A DNA stretch of 64,000 bases from Yersinia artesiana (GTDB taxonomy: Bacteria > Pseudomonadota > Gammaproteobacteria > Enterobacterales > Enterobacteriaceae), in NCBI RefSeq assembly GCF_902726545.1, contig NZ_CACVAD010000008.1:44075-108074 (forward strand), written 5' to 3'. Position 1 is the stretch's first letter. The number at the start of each line of letters is the position of its first letter. Shown piece after piece: positions 9,754-22,575 of this stretch. Both the position numbers and the translations under genes were made by a program. The notes beneath the pieces are model-generated. The model had not been told where the DNA came from and searched no databases. It saw only the letters and a program-made list of their open reading frames with translations.

Positions 9754-9942
9754 TCAGCTCCCCCAATGCTTGCTCAGATAGATACCGGTAATTAATACAC
9801 TGCCAATAGCTGCAAATGTAAATGCAAGGGATGTGGTAATGGTTAATGTGGGGACTAAAAATGATAACCCTCCAGTCAATGCAAACCCTGCTCCTGCGCC
9901 ACCAATGAATGCTTTCATTAATGTAATAATGCTGGTTTCCAT
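9754..9942 (-). CDS. Small two-helix membrane protein, unknown
   Basis: Encodes a 62-aa hydrophobic protein starting METSIITLMKAFIGG. It has a Gly-rich first hydrophobic segment (residues about 8-28, AFIGGAGAGFALTGG) and a second one (about 33-56), ending in KHWGS. AAGGGA lies 10 bp before the ATG at 9942. Longer in-frame versions exist upstream but lack a ribosome-binding site and read as low-complexity text. The size and shape resemble small membrane proteins, or the channel-forming part of a holin, but no family is recognised. It lies alone between mppA and zntB, antisense to both. Confidence 0.6.
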   Translation of the reverse strand: METSIITLMKAFIGGAGAGFALTGGLSFLVPTLTITTSLAFTFAAIGSVLITGIYLSKHWGS

Positions 9943-10247
9943 AATCAATATCCCTTGAATATATAACGTGATAATTAGCAAAATTGCACCTCAAAGTTTG
10001 AGGGCTTCTTCTGCTTTTATTATTATGTATCCTTAATCTCAAATAGAACTGTTTGATATAAATTCTGTTGGCCAGAAACATATAGTTAATGAATCAGATA
10101 GCCGCATTGACGAGGCATCAATATAAAATGTATTTCGATTATTTTATAGTGAGAGCAAGCTATCCGCATACATCACCTTTAAAGATCAGTGGGGGGGCGC
10201 TACACTGAGCTAATTGCATGATAAATGCTGAATTTGAGGATGTTGTC
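9943..10247. other. Intergenic region upstream of zntB
   Basis: About 305 bp between the divergent small membrane protein gene and zntB. It is AT-rich and presumably holds both promoters. A G-run (GGGGGGGCGC at 10191-10200) is the only striking feature. No gene or RNA was recognised. Confidence 0.4.
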
Positions 10248-11231
10248 GTGGATGTAGTCGAAGGAAAAGCACTTCAAGTTTCTGATGCCGTTTATTCTTA
10301 TCAACTCGATGGTAAAGGGGGCGTGACATCAATCAGCCCCGATGCCGTTGCTACAACAGAACAGCCTTGCTGGCTGCATCTGGATTACACTCACCCGGAC
10401 AGCGCCGCCTGGCTGCAAAATACGCCGCTACTGCCTGAAGTTGTTCGCGATGGCCTGGCGGGTGAAAGTGTCCGGCCGAAAGTGACCCGCTTGGGTGACG
10501 GCACAATGATCACTCTCCGAGGAATTAACTTCAATAATGATGCCCGCCCTGACCAGTTAGTCACTATCCGGGTTTATATGACGGATAAGTTGATTGTTTC
10601 AACCCGGCATCGCAAAGTTTACTCGATTGATGATGTGCTCAATGATTTACAAAGTGGCACTGGCCCAACCAACAGTGGCAACTGGCTGGTGGAGATTGTC
10701 GATGGTCTGACCGATCACACCAGTGAGTTTATCGAAGACTTACACGATAAAATTATCGATCTCGAAGATGATTTATTAGAGCAAAAAATCCCACAGCGTG
10801 GGCAGATGGCCTTGTTACGTAAGCAGTTGATTGTACTGCGGCGGTATATGGCACCTCAGCGTGATGTTTTCTCTCGGCTAGCCAGTGAGCGCTTGCCGTG
10901 GATGAATGATGATGACCGACGTCGTATGCAGGAAATCTCAGAGCGTTTGGGGCGGGGGTTAGAGGATTTAGACTCCAGTATCGCGCGTACAGCGGTGTTG
11001 TCTGATGAAATTAGCTCATTAATGGCTGATGCAATGAACCGGCGTACTTATACCATGTCATTGTTGGCGATGGTGTTTTTACCTACCACCTTTTTGACTG
11101 GGCTGTTTGGTGTCAACCTCGGTGGCATTCCCGGTAATACCGATTCTTTTGGTTTTGCGACATTTTGCATGATGTTGGTGGTGTTGGTGCTCGGTGTTGC
11201 ATGGTGGTTAAAGCGCAGTAAATGGCTCTAA
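10248..11231 (+). CDS. zntB: Zinc transport protein ZntB (CorA family)
   Basis: Encodes a 327-aa CorA-superfamily protein that moves Zn2+ across the inner membrane. A GTG start at 10248 is chosen because it gives the E. coli length and has GAGGAT about 8 bp upstream; an ATG at 10218 is in frame but has no clear ribosome-binding site. The soluble alpha/beta cytoplasmic domain (residues 1 to about 260) is rich in acidic helices such as [16 protein letters not shown]. Two C-terminal membrane helices follow, with the signature GVNLGG loop between them, and the protein ends WLKRSKWL. It is convergent with ttcA. Confidence 0.95.
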   Translation: MDVVEGKALQVSDAVYSYQLDGKGGVTSISPDAVATTEQPCWLHLDYTHPDSAAWLQNTPLLPEVVRDGLAGESVRPKVTRLGDGTMITLRGINFNNDARPDQLVTIRVYMTDKLIVSTRHRKVYSIDDVLNDLQSGTGPTNSGNWLVEIVDGLTDHTSEFIEDLHDKIIDLEDDLLEQKIPQRGQMALLRKQLIVLRRYMAPQRDVFSRLASERLPWMNDDDRRRMQEISERLGRGLEDLDSSIARTAVLSDEISSLMADAMNRRTYTMSLLAMVFLPTTFLTGLFGVNLGGIPGNTDSFGFATFCMMLVVLVLGVAWWLKRSKWL

Positions 11232-11428
11232 TTAGCTATTCGCAAGCGAGTAAAAGAGTGTGCCAGGTAGCACGTTAATCACTGCAAAATTGAGCGATAT
11301 CAAGATTTGACCGTGATGACTCAGGCATTATCACTTTGCAGGTGAATGCAACGTCAAGCGATGGGCGTTGCGCTCCATATTTGTAATACTTTTATTTTTG
11401 AATTACTGCATAGCACATAATTGTTACG

Positions 11429-11463
11429 ATGCCGATGTTGTCTCAACATCGGCATTTTTTTTG
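11429..11463 (+). terminator. Terminator after zntB
   Basis: A perfect 12-bp stem, ATGCCGATGTTG paired with CAACATCGGCAT, with a 3-nt loop, is followed by eight Ts. It is a strong Rho-independent terminator for zntB, placed about 200 bp after the stop. The 11232-11428 stretch before it contains no gene that I can see. Confidence 0.88.
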
Positions 11464-11548
11464 TTTTTGGGAAAACAGTGGGTAGGGTAGTAAAAAAGGG
11501 GATATTGCCTCTACACCTGAATGGTGAGAAGCAACACCTGATACTCGC

Positions 11549-12505
11549 TTATTTGATTTCCAGTACGTCGAGGCGAACCAGCGGCTGCTTATCGCCGTCC
11601 TCATCATCTTCTGGCTGCCAGCCAACCGGTTGTAACGGCAACTCTTCACGATCAAACGCCAAATCACCGCCATCAACAATTTCACTATTGTGAGTGATAC
11701 TTTTGAAATCAAATAACTTGTGATCATTTAAATGTGATGGCACCACATTTTGCATGGCGCTGAACATGGTTTCGATCCGCCCTGGATACTGTTTATCCCA
11801 ATCACGAAGCATATCTTTGATCACCTGACGTTGCAGGTTAGGCTGCGAGCCACATAAGTTACACGGAATAATCGGGTACTCTCTGGCAACAGCAAAACGC
11901 TCAATGTCTTTTTCGCGACAGTAGGCCAGTGGGCGAATAACCACATGTTTGCCATCGTCGCTCATCAGTTTGGGTGGCATGCCTTTCAGCTTGCCGCCAT
12001 AGAACATATTGAGGAATAGCGTTTGCAGAATATCATCGCGATGGTGACCAAGCGCGATTTTGGTCGCTCCCAGTTCAGTCGCGGTGCGGTATAAAATCCC
12101 ACGGCGCAGGCGCGAACAGAGTGAGCAGGTGGTTTTCCCTTCCGGAATGATCTCTTTCACAATCCCGTAAGTGTTCTCTTCTACAATCTTGTATTCAACA
12201 CCTTGCTTATCCAGATAGGCAGGCAGGATATCTTCAGGGAAACCGGGTTGTTTCTGATCCAGATTAACCGCGATAAGAGTGAAGTTAATTGGCGCACTTT
12301 TTTGCAGGTTCTGCAAAATATCCAACATCGTGTAGCTGTCTTTGCCCCCTGACAGGCAGACCATGACGCGATCACCTTCTTCAATCATATTAAAATCAGC
12401 AATCGCCTGCCCGACATTACGGCGCAGACGTTTCTGTAATTTGTTCAAATCGTATTGTGCTTTTTGGTTAACCACTTGTTTCTCTTGCATTTGTTCGTGA
12501 CTCAT
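11549..12505 (-). CDS. ttcA: tRNA 2-thiocytidine biosynthesis protein TtcA
   Basis: Encodes a 318-aa ATP-dependent enzyme that thiolates cytidine 32 in a set of tRNAs. The PP-loop motif SGGKDS lies near residue 52. The Cys pair of TTCSLCSR (near 127-130) and the Cys of IPCNLCGSQ (near 218) are the expected Fe-S cluster ligands and are all present. The remaining blocks ([20 protein letters not shown]) match the family closely. The C-terminal tail is acidic (EDDEDGD). E. coli TtcA has 311 aa. It is convergent with zntB and divergent from the bgl operon. Confidence 0.97.
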   Translation of the reverse strand: MSHEQMQEKQVVNQKAQYDLNKLQKRLRRNVGQAIADFNMIEEGDRVMVCLSGGKDSYTMLDILQNLQKSAPINFTLIAVNLDQKQPGFPEDILPAYLDKQGVEYKIVEENTYGIVKEIIPEGKTTCSLCSRLRRGILYRTATELGATKIALGHHRDDILQTLFLNMFYGGKLKGMPPKLMSDDGKHVVIRPLAYCREKDIERFAVAREYPIIPCNLCGSQPNLQRQVIKDMLRDWDKQYPGRIETMFSAMQNVVPSHLNDHKLFDFKSITHNSEIVDGGDLAFDREELPLQPVGWQPEDDEDGDKQPLVRLDVLEIK

Positions 12506-12638
12506 ATCCAGTTAGGGGCATGACGGCAGTGCTGCGATGGCATAAGTTTATCATTCAACAAGCATATATATTAGTGTTTTAATCTCTGGTAAGCAGGGCA
12601 TGATATATGAGGTTTGTGAAAGGCGTTTGTCTATAGCT

Positions 12639-12654
12639 TGTGAAATAGTTCACA
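12639..12654 (+). promoter_or_regulatory. CRP site of the bgl operon
   Basis: TGTGAAATAGTTCACA matches the CRP core TGTGA-N6-TCACA at every fixed base. It lies 65 bp before the antitermination hairpin and 145 bp before the first operon gene, fitting catabolite activation of a sugar operon. CRP control is inferred from the site. Confidence 0.7.
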
Positions 12655-12718
12655 AAAAAAGGAAGAATCATTATCGCAACTTGCCACAATCCATCCTTTA
12701 TGGTGTAGTGGTTTCAAC

Positions 12719-12789
12719 GGATTGTTACTGTGTAAGAACAGGCAAAACCTAAAAGAGAATGAACTCTTTTAAGTTTTGCCTTTTTTTTT
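12719..12789 (+). promoter_or_regulatory. BglG-type RAT site and overlapping terminator
   Basis: The sequence beginning GGATTGTTACTG and ending GGCAAAACC (12719-12749) has the form of a ribonucleic antiterminator, the RNA target of BglG/LicT proteins. Its 3' half overlaps the left arm of a long terminator: GGCAAAAC (12741-12748) and AAAAGAG pair with CTCTTTT and GTTTTGCC, ending in ten Ts by 12790. Formation of the RAT hairpin, stabilised by the antiterminator, would prevent the terminator. This is standard substrate-induced antitermination, here in the operon leader. Confidence 0.9.
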
Positions 12790-12798
12790 GGGTGGAAT

Positions 12799-13632
12799 AT
12801 GAGAATACAAAGAGTTCTAAATAACAATGTGGTTGTTGCTCACGATTTCAGTGGGAAAGAATGTGTTGTTATTGGCAAAGGCGTTGGCTTCAATAAAAAG
12901 TCAAATGACCTGGTTGATGAAGCTGGCATTCAAAAAATATTCCGTCTTGATGAAGAAAATAGCTTTGATAAGACCCATGATGCTTTTCAGGATCTCCCTG
13001 AGGAGTTGTTTGACATTGTGCTGGATATTGTTAAACAAGCCACGACCAAATTAGATAGAAAGATTCATAAGAGTGTTTACGCTTCATTGTTGGATCATAT
13101 TAGTTTTGCTATTGAACGAGCGAAGCAAGGGATCCATGTTAGAAATATGCTGCTTTGGGATATCAAACGTCTCTACCGGAATGAGTTTATTATTGGCGTT
13201 GCTGCATTGGAAAATATTAAACAAAAACTCAATGTTGATCTTGCTGAGGATGAGGCGGGATTTATTGCTCTTCATCTGTTGAACTCACAGAAAGACGGCA
13301 CCATGCCGGATATAGAGAATGTATCAAAAGTTATTCAGGACTTATTGAATATCGTTAAATATCACTTCAATATCGAATATGAAGAAGAATCAATTAATTT
13401 CCAACGTTTTGTGACGCATTTAAAATTCTTTTCTCATCGTTTACTCAGTAATACTTATGTCTTGACCAATGACAACTCTTTGCATGATGTTGTTGCGGAA
13501 AAATATTCGACTTCTTATGAGTGTGCTAAGAAAGTCAATAAATTTATTAAACATGATTATGGACGGGAATTGACCGGTGACGAAATGATGTTTCTCGCTA
13601 TTCACATTGAACATGTCAGAGTACCGACTTAA
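12799..13632 (+). CDS. BglG/LicT-family transcriptional antiterminator
   Basis: Encodes a 277-aa antiterminator. It has an N-terminal RNA-binding CAT domain (residues about 1-56, starting MRIQRVLNNNVV), then PRD1 (about 65-170) and PRD2 (about 171-277). The regulatory His residues are visible in LLDHISFAIERAKQG, ALHLLN, FVTHLKFFSHRLL and LAIHIEHV. PTS components control it by phosphorylation of these His residues according to sugar supply. It should act on the RAT in its own leader, so the operon regulates itself. The PTS permease and phospho-beta-glucosidase genes follow in the same direction. Confidence 0.94.
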   Translation: MRIQRVLNNNVVVAHDFSGKECVVIGKGVGFNKKSNDLVDEAGIQKIFRLDEENSFDKTHDAFQDLPEELFDIVLDIVKQATTKLDRKIHKSVYASLLDHISFAIERAKQGIHVRNMLLWDIKRLYRNEFIIGVAALENIKQKLNVDLAEDEAGFIALHLLNSQKDGTMPDIENVSKVIQDLLNIVKYHFNIEYEEESINFQRFVTHLKFFSHRLLSNTYVLTNDNSLHDVVAEKYSTSYECAKKVNKFIKHDYGRELTGDEMMFLAIHIEHVRVPT

Positions 13633-13702
13633 ATAGAATATTAATAAATTACAAGAATTATCCAGAGAATAAATGGATTCAATAGATTATCAATTTAATT
13701 GA

Positions 13703-17106
<3,404 letters not shown>

Positions 17107-17124
17107 TTTTTCACTGGCTGGCTT

Positions 17125-17290
17125 CAGACTGCTGACAAACCTCAACGACTCGATCTTGCAAGGTGAAGACAGGTAGAAGAGTAAAGCGTCCGCGCCACGG
17201 ATGGCGCGGTTCGAGCCATCAGGGATGATTTTATGGCGTCTTTACGATCTGCCTGTTTTCACCGATGCGGACACTTTGTCATTAACCTCA
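17125..17290 (+). mobile_element. 166-bp palindromic element, copy A (YPAL-like)
   Basis: Begins CAGACTGCTGAC and ends CATTAACCTCA, the same ends as the copies at 46862-47027 and 51635-51800; all three are 166 bp. It is an imperfect palindrome with a GC-rich centre (GCGTCCGCGCC...GGCGCGG), codes for nothing and could fold into one long RNA hairpin. It sits between the bgl operon and nifJ, inside a terminator. Flanking 20-bp direct repeats (17105-17124 and 17298-17317) differ at one base. It resembles the Yersinia palindromic (YPAL) elements I recall from the literature; this identity was not checked. Confidence 0.8.
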
Positions 17291-17320
17291 GCCAGTCAGT
17301 TTTTCACTGACTGGCTTTTT
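17290..17320 (+). terminator. Terminator shared by the bgl operon and nifJ
   Basis: A 10-bp stem, AGCCAGTCAG paired with CTGACTGGCT, has a 7-nt loop and ends in a run of five Ts. It is used by the bgl operon read through element A, and can also act for convergent nifJ, since As precede... the loop is T-rich and the minus-strand flank is less U-rich. A damaged second copy lies at 17105-17124 on the other side of element A. Confidence 0.75.
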
Positions 17321-17338
17321 GGTGTAACGGATTGGCTA

Positions 17339-20300
17339 TTATTCCGTTGCTGCTTTTTCCCCTTTACCCGCCAGCAAACTGAGGAAGTCATAACGTTTTT
17401 TCAGGTCTTTTTCAGCCGCAGCATAGAGCTGGGCCGCGACCTCTGGCTCTTGGGTATTGAGTCGCCGGAAGCGCTGCTCATTGAGCAAGGTGGTGGTCAA
17501 ATCACTGTTTGGTGGGCGAGAATCCAGTGCCAAAGCCACTTTGCCTTCGTCGGTACGGCGTGGGTCAAAGCGATACAGCGGCCAGAAGCCGGTGGCGGTT
17601 AGCTGCTTCATTTGGTCATGGCTGTAGGCCAAATCATAACCGTGCTCTTCGCAAGGGCTGTAAGCAATAATCAGAGACGGGCCAGGGTAGGCTTCCGCTT
17701 CCTGGATAGCTTTAACGGTTTGATTCAACTGCGCCCCTAGCGAAATCTGCGCGACATAAACATGACCATACATCATCATGCTGACGCCCAAATCTTTGCG
17801 CGCCTTACGTTTGCCATGCTCGCCAAACTTGGTTACCGCGCCCAGCGGAGTGGCTTTGGATTGCTGACCACCGGTATTGGAATAACATTGGGTATCCAAT
17901 ACCAGCACATTGACGTTTTCCGTCAAGCTGAGCACATGGTCCAGGCCACCGAAGCCAATATCATAGGCCCAACCGTCACCACCAATCAGCCAGATGGATT
18001 TATCCACCAGATAATCTGCATCGGTTGCCAATTGTTGTGCATCATTACCCGGAATATCTTTTAATAGCTGGCGCAGTTGTGTGACCTGCTCACGGCGAAC
18101 TTCAGGTGTCGCCTCCTCATTCAGCAGTTGGTTGACCAATTCCTGCGGCAATTGCGCTGCCAATTGATTGATCAAACGGATAACCCGTTGGCGATGTTGG
18201 TCAACAGTCAGGCGGAAGCCCAAACCAAATTCGGCGTTATCTTCAAACAGTGAGTTAGCCCAGGCGGGGCCACGGCCATCGGCATTGGTGGTATAAGGCG
18301 TGGTCGGCAGGTTACCACCATAAATTGAAGAGCAACCAGTGGCATTGGCAATTAACAGACGATCGCCATACAACTGGGTGAGCAATTTAATGTATGGCGT
18401 TTCACCACAACCTGAGCAAGCACCGGAATACTCAAACAGCGGCGAGATCAACTGTGAGGTACGGATATCGATGCGCTCCATTTGCGTTTTATCGATTTCC
18501 GGCAATTTGAGGAAGAAATCATAGTGGGCTTTTTCTTCCACCAGATGTTCCAGCCGCGGTTGCATATTGATAGCTTTGATTTCCGGGTTCTGCCGGTCTT
18601 TCGCCGGGCAGACTTCATAACAAAGATTACACCCAGTGCAGTCTTCCGGAGCAACTTGCAAGACATACTTTTGACCACGCATATCGCGAGCTTTCACATC
18701 CAGCGATTGTAGGCTGCCTGGTGCGCCTGACATCGCATCCGGCTGTACTACTTTGGCACGAATGGCCGAGTGTGGGCAGGCGGCAACGCAGTGGTTACAT
18801 TGGGTACAGAGATCAGGTTGCCAGATAGGAATATCTTCAGCAATGTTGCGTTTTTCCCACTGGGTGGTGCCCACCGGCCAGGTGCCATCTGGTGGGAAGG
18901 CCGAAACGGGCAGGGCGTCCCCCAAACCGGCCAGCATGGTGGCAGTGACAGTTTTAACGAAATCAGGCGCTTGATCCGAGACAATCGGTGGGCGCATCGG
19001 GCTATTTTCATCAATCGGTTGCAGGGGGATTTCTACCAATGCATCAAGGGTGGCATCCAGCGCCTGCCAGTTGCGAGTAACAATTTCCGGCCCTTTATTA
19101 CTGTAGCTACGCTCAATGGCCGCCCGTAATTGCTCTTGCGCCATAGCGGTGGGCAATATTTGTGTCAGATGGAAGAACGCCATCTGCATCACGGTATTGA
19201 TGCGCGCACCCAGTTTGCATTCGCGGGCAATTTTTGCCGCATTAATCACAAACAGGCGGGCATTGCGCTGGTGCAGTACCGCCTGAACTTCCTGCGGCAG
19301 ACGCTGCCACATTTCATCGGCGCTGAACGGGGTATTAATCAGGAAGATGCCGCCGGGTTTAAGGCGCTCCGCCATTTGGTAGGTATCAATAAACTGCAAC
19401 TGATGGCAGCCGACAAAATCGGCCTGGCTGACCAGATAAGCCGAATTGATCGGGGTTTCACTGACACGTAAGTGAGAGACGGTCAGGCCACCGGCCTTTT
19501 TCGAGTCGTAAACAAAATAACCTTGAGCATACAGCGAGGTACTGTTGCCGATAATCTTGATGTTATTTTTTGTCGCAGAGACCGAACCATCACTGCCCAA
19601 GCCGTAAAACAGGGCTTCCAATGTGGCGCGTTGTTCGATTTTCTCATCAGTGAGCGGTAAGGACAGCCCCGTCACGTCATCAAAAATCCCCACAGTAAAG
19701 CGTGGGCGCGGTGCATCAAGTGATAACTCTTTGAATATCGCCAGCGCACAATCGGGGCCAAACTCTTTGGAAGATAAACCATAACGGCCACCAATCACTT
19801 TCGGCAATGTGGCGCGTTCACCACGGCTATAGGCTTCCGCCAGCGTGGTCATGACATCAAGATAAAGTGGCTCGGCCAGTGCACCGGGTTCTTTGGTGCG
19901 ATCCAGCACCGCAATTTTAGTCACTGATTGCGGCAAGACACTGAGCAGATGTTCAGCAGAGAAGGGGCGGAATAAGCGCACTTTCAGTACGCCCACTTTC
20001 TCGCCACGGGTGAGCAGGCTATCAATCACTTCTTCACAGGTACCAATGGCTGACCCCATCAGAATAATAACGCGCTCCGCCTGTGGATGGCCGTCATACT
20101 CAAATGGTTTATATTCACGCCCGGTAGCTTCGGCAAAAGCCTGCATCGCATCGGCAACATGTTGATAAGTATGGTTATACCAAGGGTTAGTGGCTTCGCG
20201 CGACTGGAAATAGGTATCCGGGTTAGCGGAAGTGCCCCGTACCACCGGATGATCCGGCGAAAGCGCCCGACTGCGGTGGCCGTCGATGCCTTTCTGCGGC

Positions 20301-20872
20301 AGCAGTTGGCGCAGCGTATCATCACTGAGCGGTACAATTTTATTGATTTCGTGGGAGGTGCGGAAACCATCAAAGAAATGAATAAATGGAATGCGACTAT
20401 TGAGAGTTGCTACTTGGGAAATCAGGGCGAAATCTTGCGCTTCCTGCACACTGCTGGCGCACAGCATGGCACAGCCGGTTTGCCGCACAGCCATAACATC
20501 GGAGTGATCACCAAAAATAGACAGGGCATGAGTCGCGATAGTACGCGCCGCCACATGCAGGACAAAAGGTGTCAGCTCGCCAGCCAGCTTGTACAGGGTC
20601 GGGATCATCAACAGCAATCCCTGCGAGGAGGTAAACGAGGTCGACAATGCGCCAGTTTGCAGTGCGCCATGCACAGTGGCAATGGCCCCGCCTTCAGACT
20701 GCATTTCAACTACGCGGGGAACATCACCCCAGATGTTGACTTTGCCATCACCAGACCAGGCATCAGCTTGTTCTGCCATGGTGGAACTTGGCGTAATAGG
20801 GTAGATGGCAATAACTTCACTGGCACGATAGGCCACAGAAGCTACTGCACTGTTACCGTCAGTAGTAATCAT
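17339..20872 (-). CDS. nifJ: Pyruvate:ferredoxin/flavodoxin oxidoreductase
   Basis: Encodes a 1177-aa homodimeric oxidoreductase (YdbK/NifJ type) that makes acetyl-CoA and CO2 from pyruvate and reduces flavodoxin or ferredoxin. In order: N-terminal domain I with IYPITPSSTMAE (near residue 25), a gamma-like domain, two 4Fe-4S motifs CTQCNHCVAACP and CTGCNLCYEVCP (about 685-760), the additional Fe-S Cys pair in CSGCGETPY (near 815), and the thiamine-diphosphate site GDGWAYDIGFGG (near 965). The single-gene architecture is that of enterobacterial YdbK. It is convergent with the bgl operon. A long antisense reading frame over its 5' end is a shadow. Confidence 0.97.
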   Translation of the reverse strand: MITTDGNSAVASVAYRASEVIAIYPITPSSTMAEQADAWSGDGKVNIWGDVPRVVEMQSEGGAIATVHGALQTGALSTSFTSSQGLLLMIPTLYKLAGELTPFVLHVAARTIATHALSIFGDHSDVMAVRQTGCAMLCASSVQEAQDFALISQVATLNSRIPFIHFFDGFRTSHEINKIVPLSDDTLRQLLPQKGIDGHRSRALSPDHPVVRGTSANPDTYFQSREATNPWYNHTYQHVADAMQAFAEATGREYKPFEYDGHPQAERVIILMGSAIGTCEEVIDSLLTRGEKVGVLKVRLFRPFSAEHLLSVLPQSVTKIAVLDRTKEPGALAEPLYLDVMTTLAEAYSRGERATLPKVIGGRYGLSSKEFGPDCALAIFKELSLDAPRPRFTVGIFDDVTGLSLPLTDEKIEQRATLEALFYGLGSDGSVSATKNNIKIIGNSTSLYAQGYFVYDSKKAGGLTVSHLRVSETPINSAYLVSQADFVGCHQLQFIDTYQMAERLKPGGIFLINTPFSADEMWQRLPQEVQAVLHQRNARLFVINAAKIARECKLGARINTVMQMAFFHLTQILPTAMAQEQLRAAIERSYSNKGPEIVTRNWQALDATLDALVEIPLQPIDENSPMRPPIVSDQAPDFVKTVTATMLAGLGDALPVSAFPPDGTWPVGTTQWEKRNIAEDIPIWQPDLCTQCNHCVAACPHSAIRAKVVQPDAMSGAPGSLQSLDVKARDMRGQKYVLQVAPEDCTGCNLCYEVCPAKDRQNPEIKAINMQPRLEHLVEEKAHYDFFLKLPEIDKTQMERIDIRTSQLISPLFEYSGACSGCGETPYIKLLTQLYGDRLLIANATGCSSIYGGNLPTTPYTTNADGRGPAWANSLFEDNAEFGLGFRLTVDQHRQRVIRLINQLAAQLPQELVNQLLNEEATPEVRREQVTQLRQLLKDIPGNDAQQLATDADYLVDKSIWLIGGDGWAYDIGFGGLDHVLSLTENVNVLVLDTQCYSNTGGQQSKATPLGAVTKFGEHGKRKARKDLGVSMMMYGHVYVAQISLGAQLNQTVKAIQEAEAYPGPSLIIAYSPCEEHGYDLAYSHDQMKQLTATGFWPLYRFDPRRTDEGKVALALDSRPPNSDLTTTLLNEQRFRRLNTQEPEVAAQLYAAAEKDLKKRYDFLSLLAGKGEKAATE

Positions 20873-21254
20873 TAATTTATACCTTCACATTGCAAGTCAT
20901 GCTGAGAACAAAAGAAGTGCGGGGTGTCTCTGACTATTTGAACTAATAATGAAATTCTAGCAGAGAGTATTTTTGCCAGTTATCGCGTTTGTGTGGCGGC
21001 GGCCCAACAAATGGTGGCGTAAATAAGGCGAATTGCGTGTTGGGGGGGGCATTGTCGCTTTCGGATAATAATTATTACAATTAGAAAACTTTCTATAACA
21101 GCAATAATATATCACTCCCATTACGGCGGGCAATTATTGTGCGGAAGTTTGATTAGTGTGTTTGTGAAATAATTGTGAAGCGTAAATAGATTTAATGACC
21201 ATTTAACCATCGGCGGGCATAATGACGACCCAATGCTGAAATGAGAGACTGATA
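20873..21254. other. Divergent intergenic region nifJ/emrE
   Basis: About 380 bp, AT-rich, presumably holding promoters for both genes. No coding frame, riboswitch or protein-binding site could be assigned. A G-run (GGGGGGG near 21041) and palindromic AT tracts are present. Confidence 0.4.
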
Positions 21255-21587
21255 ATGAGTGGTTTCATGTATTTAATGATGGCAATTGTTGCCGAAGTGA
21301 TAGCCACCACGATGTTAAAAGCCTCTGATGGCTTTACCCGTCTGGTGCCCTCGATTGTGGTGGTGATCGGCTATGGCATTGCTTTCTGGGGCTTGTCGCA
21401 AGTGGTGAAAACCATGCCATTGGGTATTGCTTATGCTATTTGGTCAGGGTTGGGAATTGTATTAGTGTCAGTTGCTGCTACGTTTTTATATCAGCAAAAG
21501 TTAGATTGGGCTGCGGTTGCCGGTATGACACTGATTATTGCCGGTGTACTGGTGATTAACCTGTTGTCGAAGACGCCGATGCATTAA
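21255..21587 (+). CDS. emrE: Small multidrug resistance efflux protein EmrE
   Basis: Encodes a 110-aa four-helix SMR transporter that exports quaternary cations and other lipophilic drugs in exchange for protons. The essential membrane Glu is residue 14 in MAIVAEVIATTMLKAS. The GIAYAIWSGLGIV signature helix is intact, and the protein ends VLVINLLSKTPMH, close to E. coli EmrE. GAGAGACTGATA precedes the start. A guanidine exporter (SugE/Gdx) role is less likely, given the EmrE-like third helix. It is followed by a stem-loop and the convergent MgtC-family gene. Confidence 0.9.
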   Translation: MSGFMYLMMAIVAEVIATTMLKASDGFTRLVPSIVVVIGYGIAFWGLSQVVKTMPLGIAYAIWSGLGIVLVSVAATFLYQQKLDWAAVAGMTLIIAGVLVINLLSKTPMH

Positions 21588-21622
21588 TCATCATCTGACG
21601 GTGAAAAGCCTATTCCCGCTTA

Positions 21623-21651
21623 CGCGTTATCGCGGCAGGAACGATAACGCG
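21623..21651. terminator. Stem-loop between emrE and the mgtC-like gene
   Basis: A perfect 10-bp stem, CGCGTTATCG paired with CGATAACGCG, surrounds a 9-nt loop between two convergent genes. There is no strong T-run, so it is either a weak terminator or an RNA-stabilising structure. Confidence 0.5.
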
Positions 21652-21676
21652 CTGATAGACTTTCCATACCCTTTAA

Positions 21677-22336
21677 CTATTTAATATCTACCTGATGTAT
21701 GCCCTCAACCGCTAATAATTTTTCATAGATCTGATCCAGGCTTTTTTTGGGCGGTAGCATCACTTCCATTGTGAGTTCACAATCGTGTTCGCCTTTTTCA
21801 GATTTATGTGTGACAGACAAATTAGTGGGGTGTAGCTGCAATTTTTGCATCGCAATCAAAATACGCGGCACGCTGTCCGCGAGTAGCTTAATCGAAACAA
21901 AATGGTGCTCACCAATAAAGCGATTGCTTAACTGGCGGAAGATCTCCAGCACCACTAATGTCACCATGGTGCCGTAAATACCAATCTCATATAGGCCGCT
22001 ACCAATCACCAGACCAATCGCGGCGGTGACCCACATTCCGGCAGCGGTGGTCAGCCCTTTGACCATCTGCTTTTGAATCATGATGGTCCCGGCACCGAGG
22101 AAGCCCATGCCACTGACGACCTGTGCCGCGACACGGCTGGGGTCAAAACTGACGTGTTCTAATGTCAGCAAATCTTCAAAACCATATTTTGAGACAATCA
22201 TAAACATGGCACTACCGATACCCACCAGGATATGTGTTCTTAATCCGGCATCTTTAGCACGCAACTGACGTTCCAGCCCAATCAATCCTCCCAAAGCACC
22301 CGCTAAAGTAATTCGTAGTAGTAAATCAGTAATCAT
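21677..22336 (-). CDS. MgtC/SapB family membrane protein
   Basis: Encodes a 219-aa protein. The hydrophobic N-terminal half has four to five membrane helices and family motifs: GGLIGLERQ (near residue 17), RTHILVGIGSA (near 33) and VVSGMGFLGAGTI (near 73). The C-terminal half (about 150-219) is a soluble ACT-like domain. The whole matches the MgtC/SapB family, some members of which help survival in macrophages and low magnesium by affecting the F-type ATPase or phosphate uptake. This copy is not next to mgtB, so it may instead be a YhiD/SapB-like housekeeping paralogue. The function is uncertain. Confidence 0.85.
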   Translation of the reverse strand: MITDLLLRITLAGALGGLIGLERQLRAKDAGLRTHILVGIGSAMFMIVSKYGFEDLLTLEHVSFDPSRVAAQVVSGMGFLGAGTIMIQKQMVKGLTTAAGMWVTAAIGLVIGSGLYEIGIYGTMVTLVVLEIFRQLSNRFIGEHHFVSIKLLADSVPRILIAMQKLQLHPTNLSVTHKSEKGEHDCELTMEVMLPPKKSLDQIYEKLLAVEGIHQVDIK

Positions 22337-22575
22337 AATTATTCCCGTTTTATTTTGTACAAACTGTAGGTGTTTGATTCTTTTCTATGATTAATATGGT
22401 TTGCTTATTTTTAGCCAGCCCTTAGCGCCAGAATAGCGCGATAACTCGATTGCCCGTTTTGATCTGGGCTAAATTTAATTAATGCATTTATGCTTATTTC
22501 TGTTGTGTTTTAATTATAACAGTTATTATATAAAACAATTATAGCGCGATATATTTCTCATGCCGGAGCAAAAGA

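Noticed and set aside
9701..10081. A 126-codon open frame overlapping the small membrane protein gene in another frame.
   Set aside because: The text is rich in Arg, His, Tyr and Ser without a pattern; the overlapping frame has a ribosome-binding site and coherent membrane segments.
20087..20875. A 262-codon open frame antisense to the nifJ 5' part.
   Set aside because: It is the shadow of a strongly conserved coding sequence on the other strand. The product has no recognisable domain and no ribosome-binding site.
21180..21254. Possible guanidine-type riboswitch before emrE, suggested by an ACGA stretch between short G/C runs.
   Set aside because: Only one short possible stem is seen; the two ACGR-loop hairpins of mini-ykkC are absent, and the protein is closer to EmrE than to guanidine exporters.
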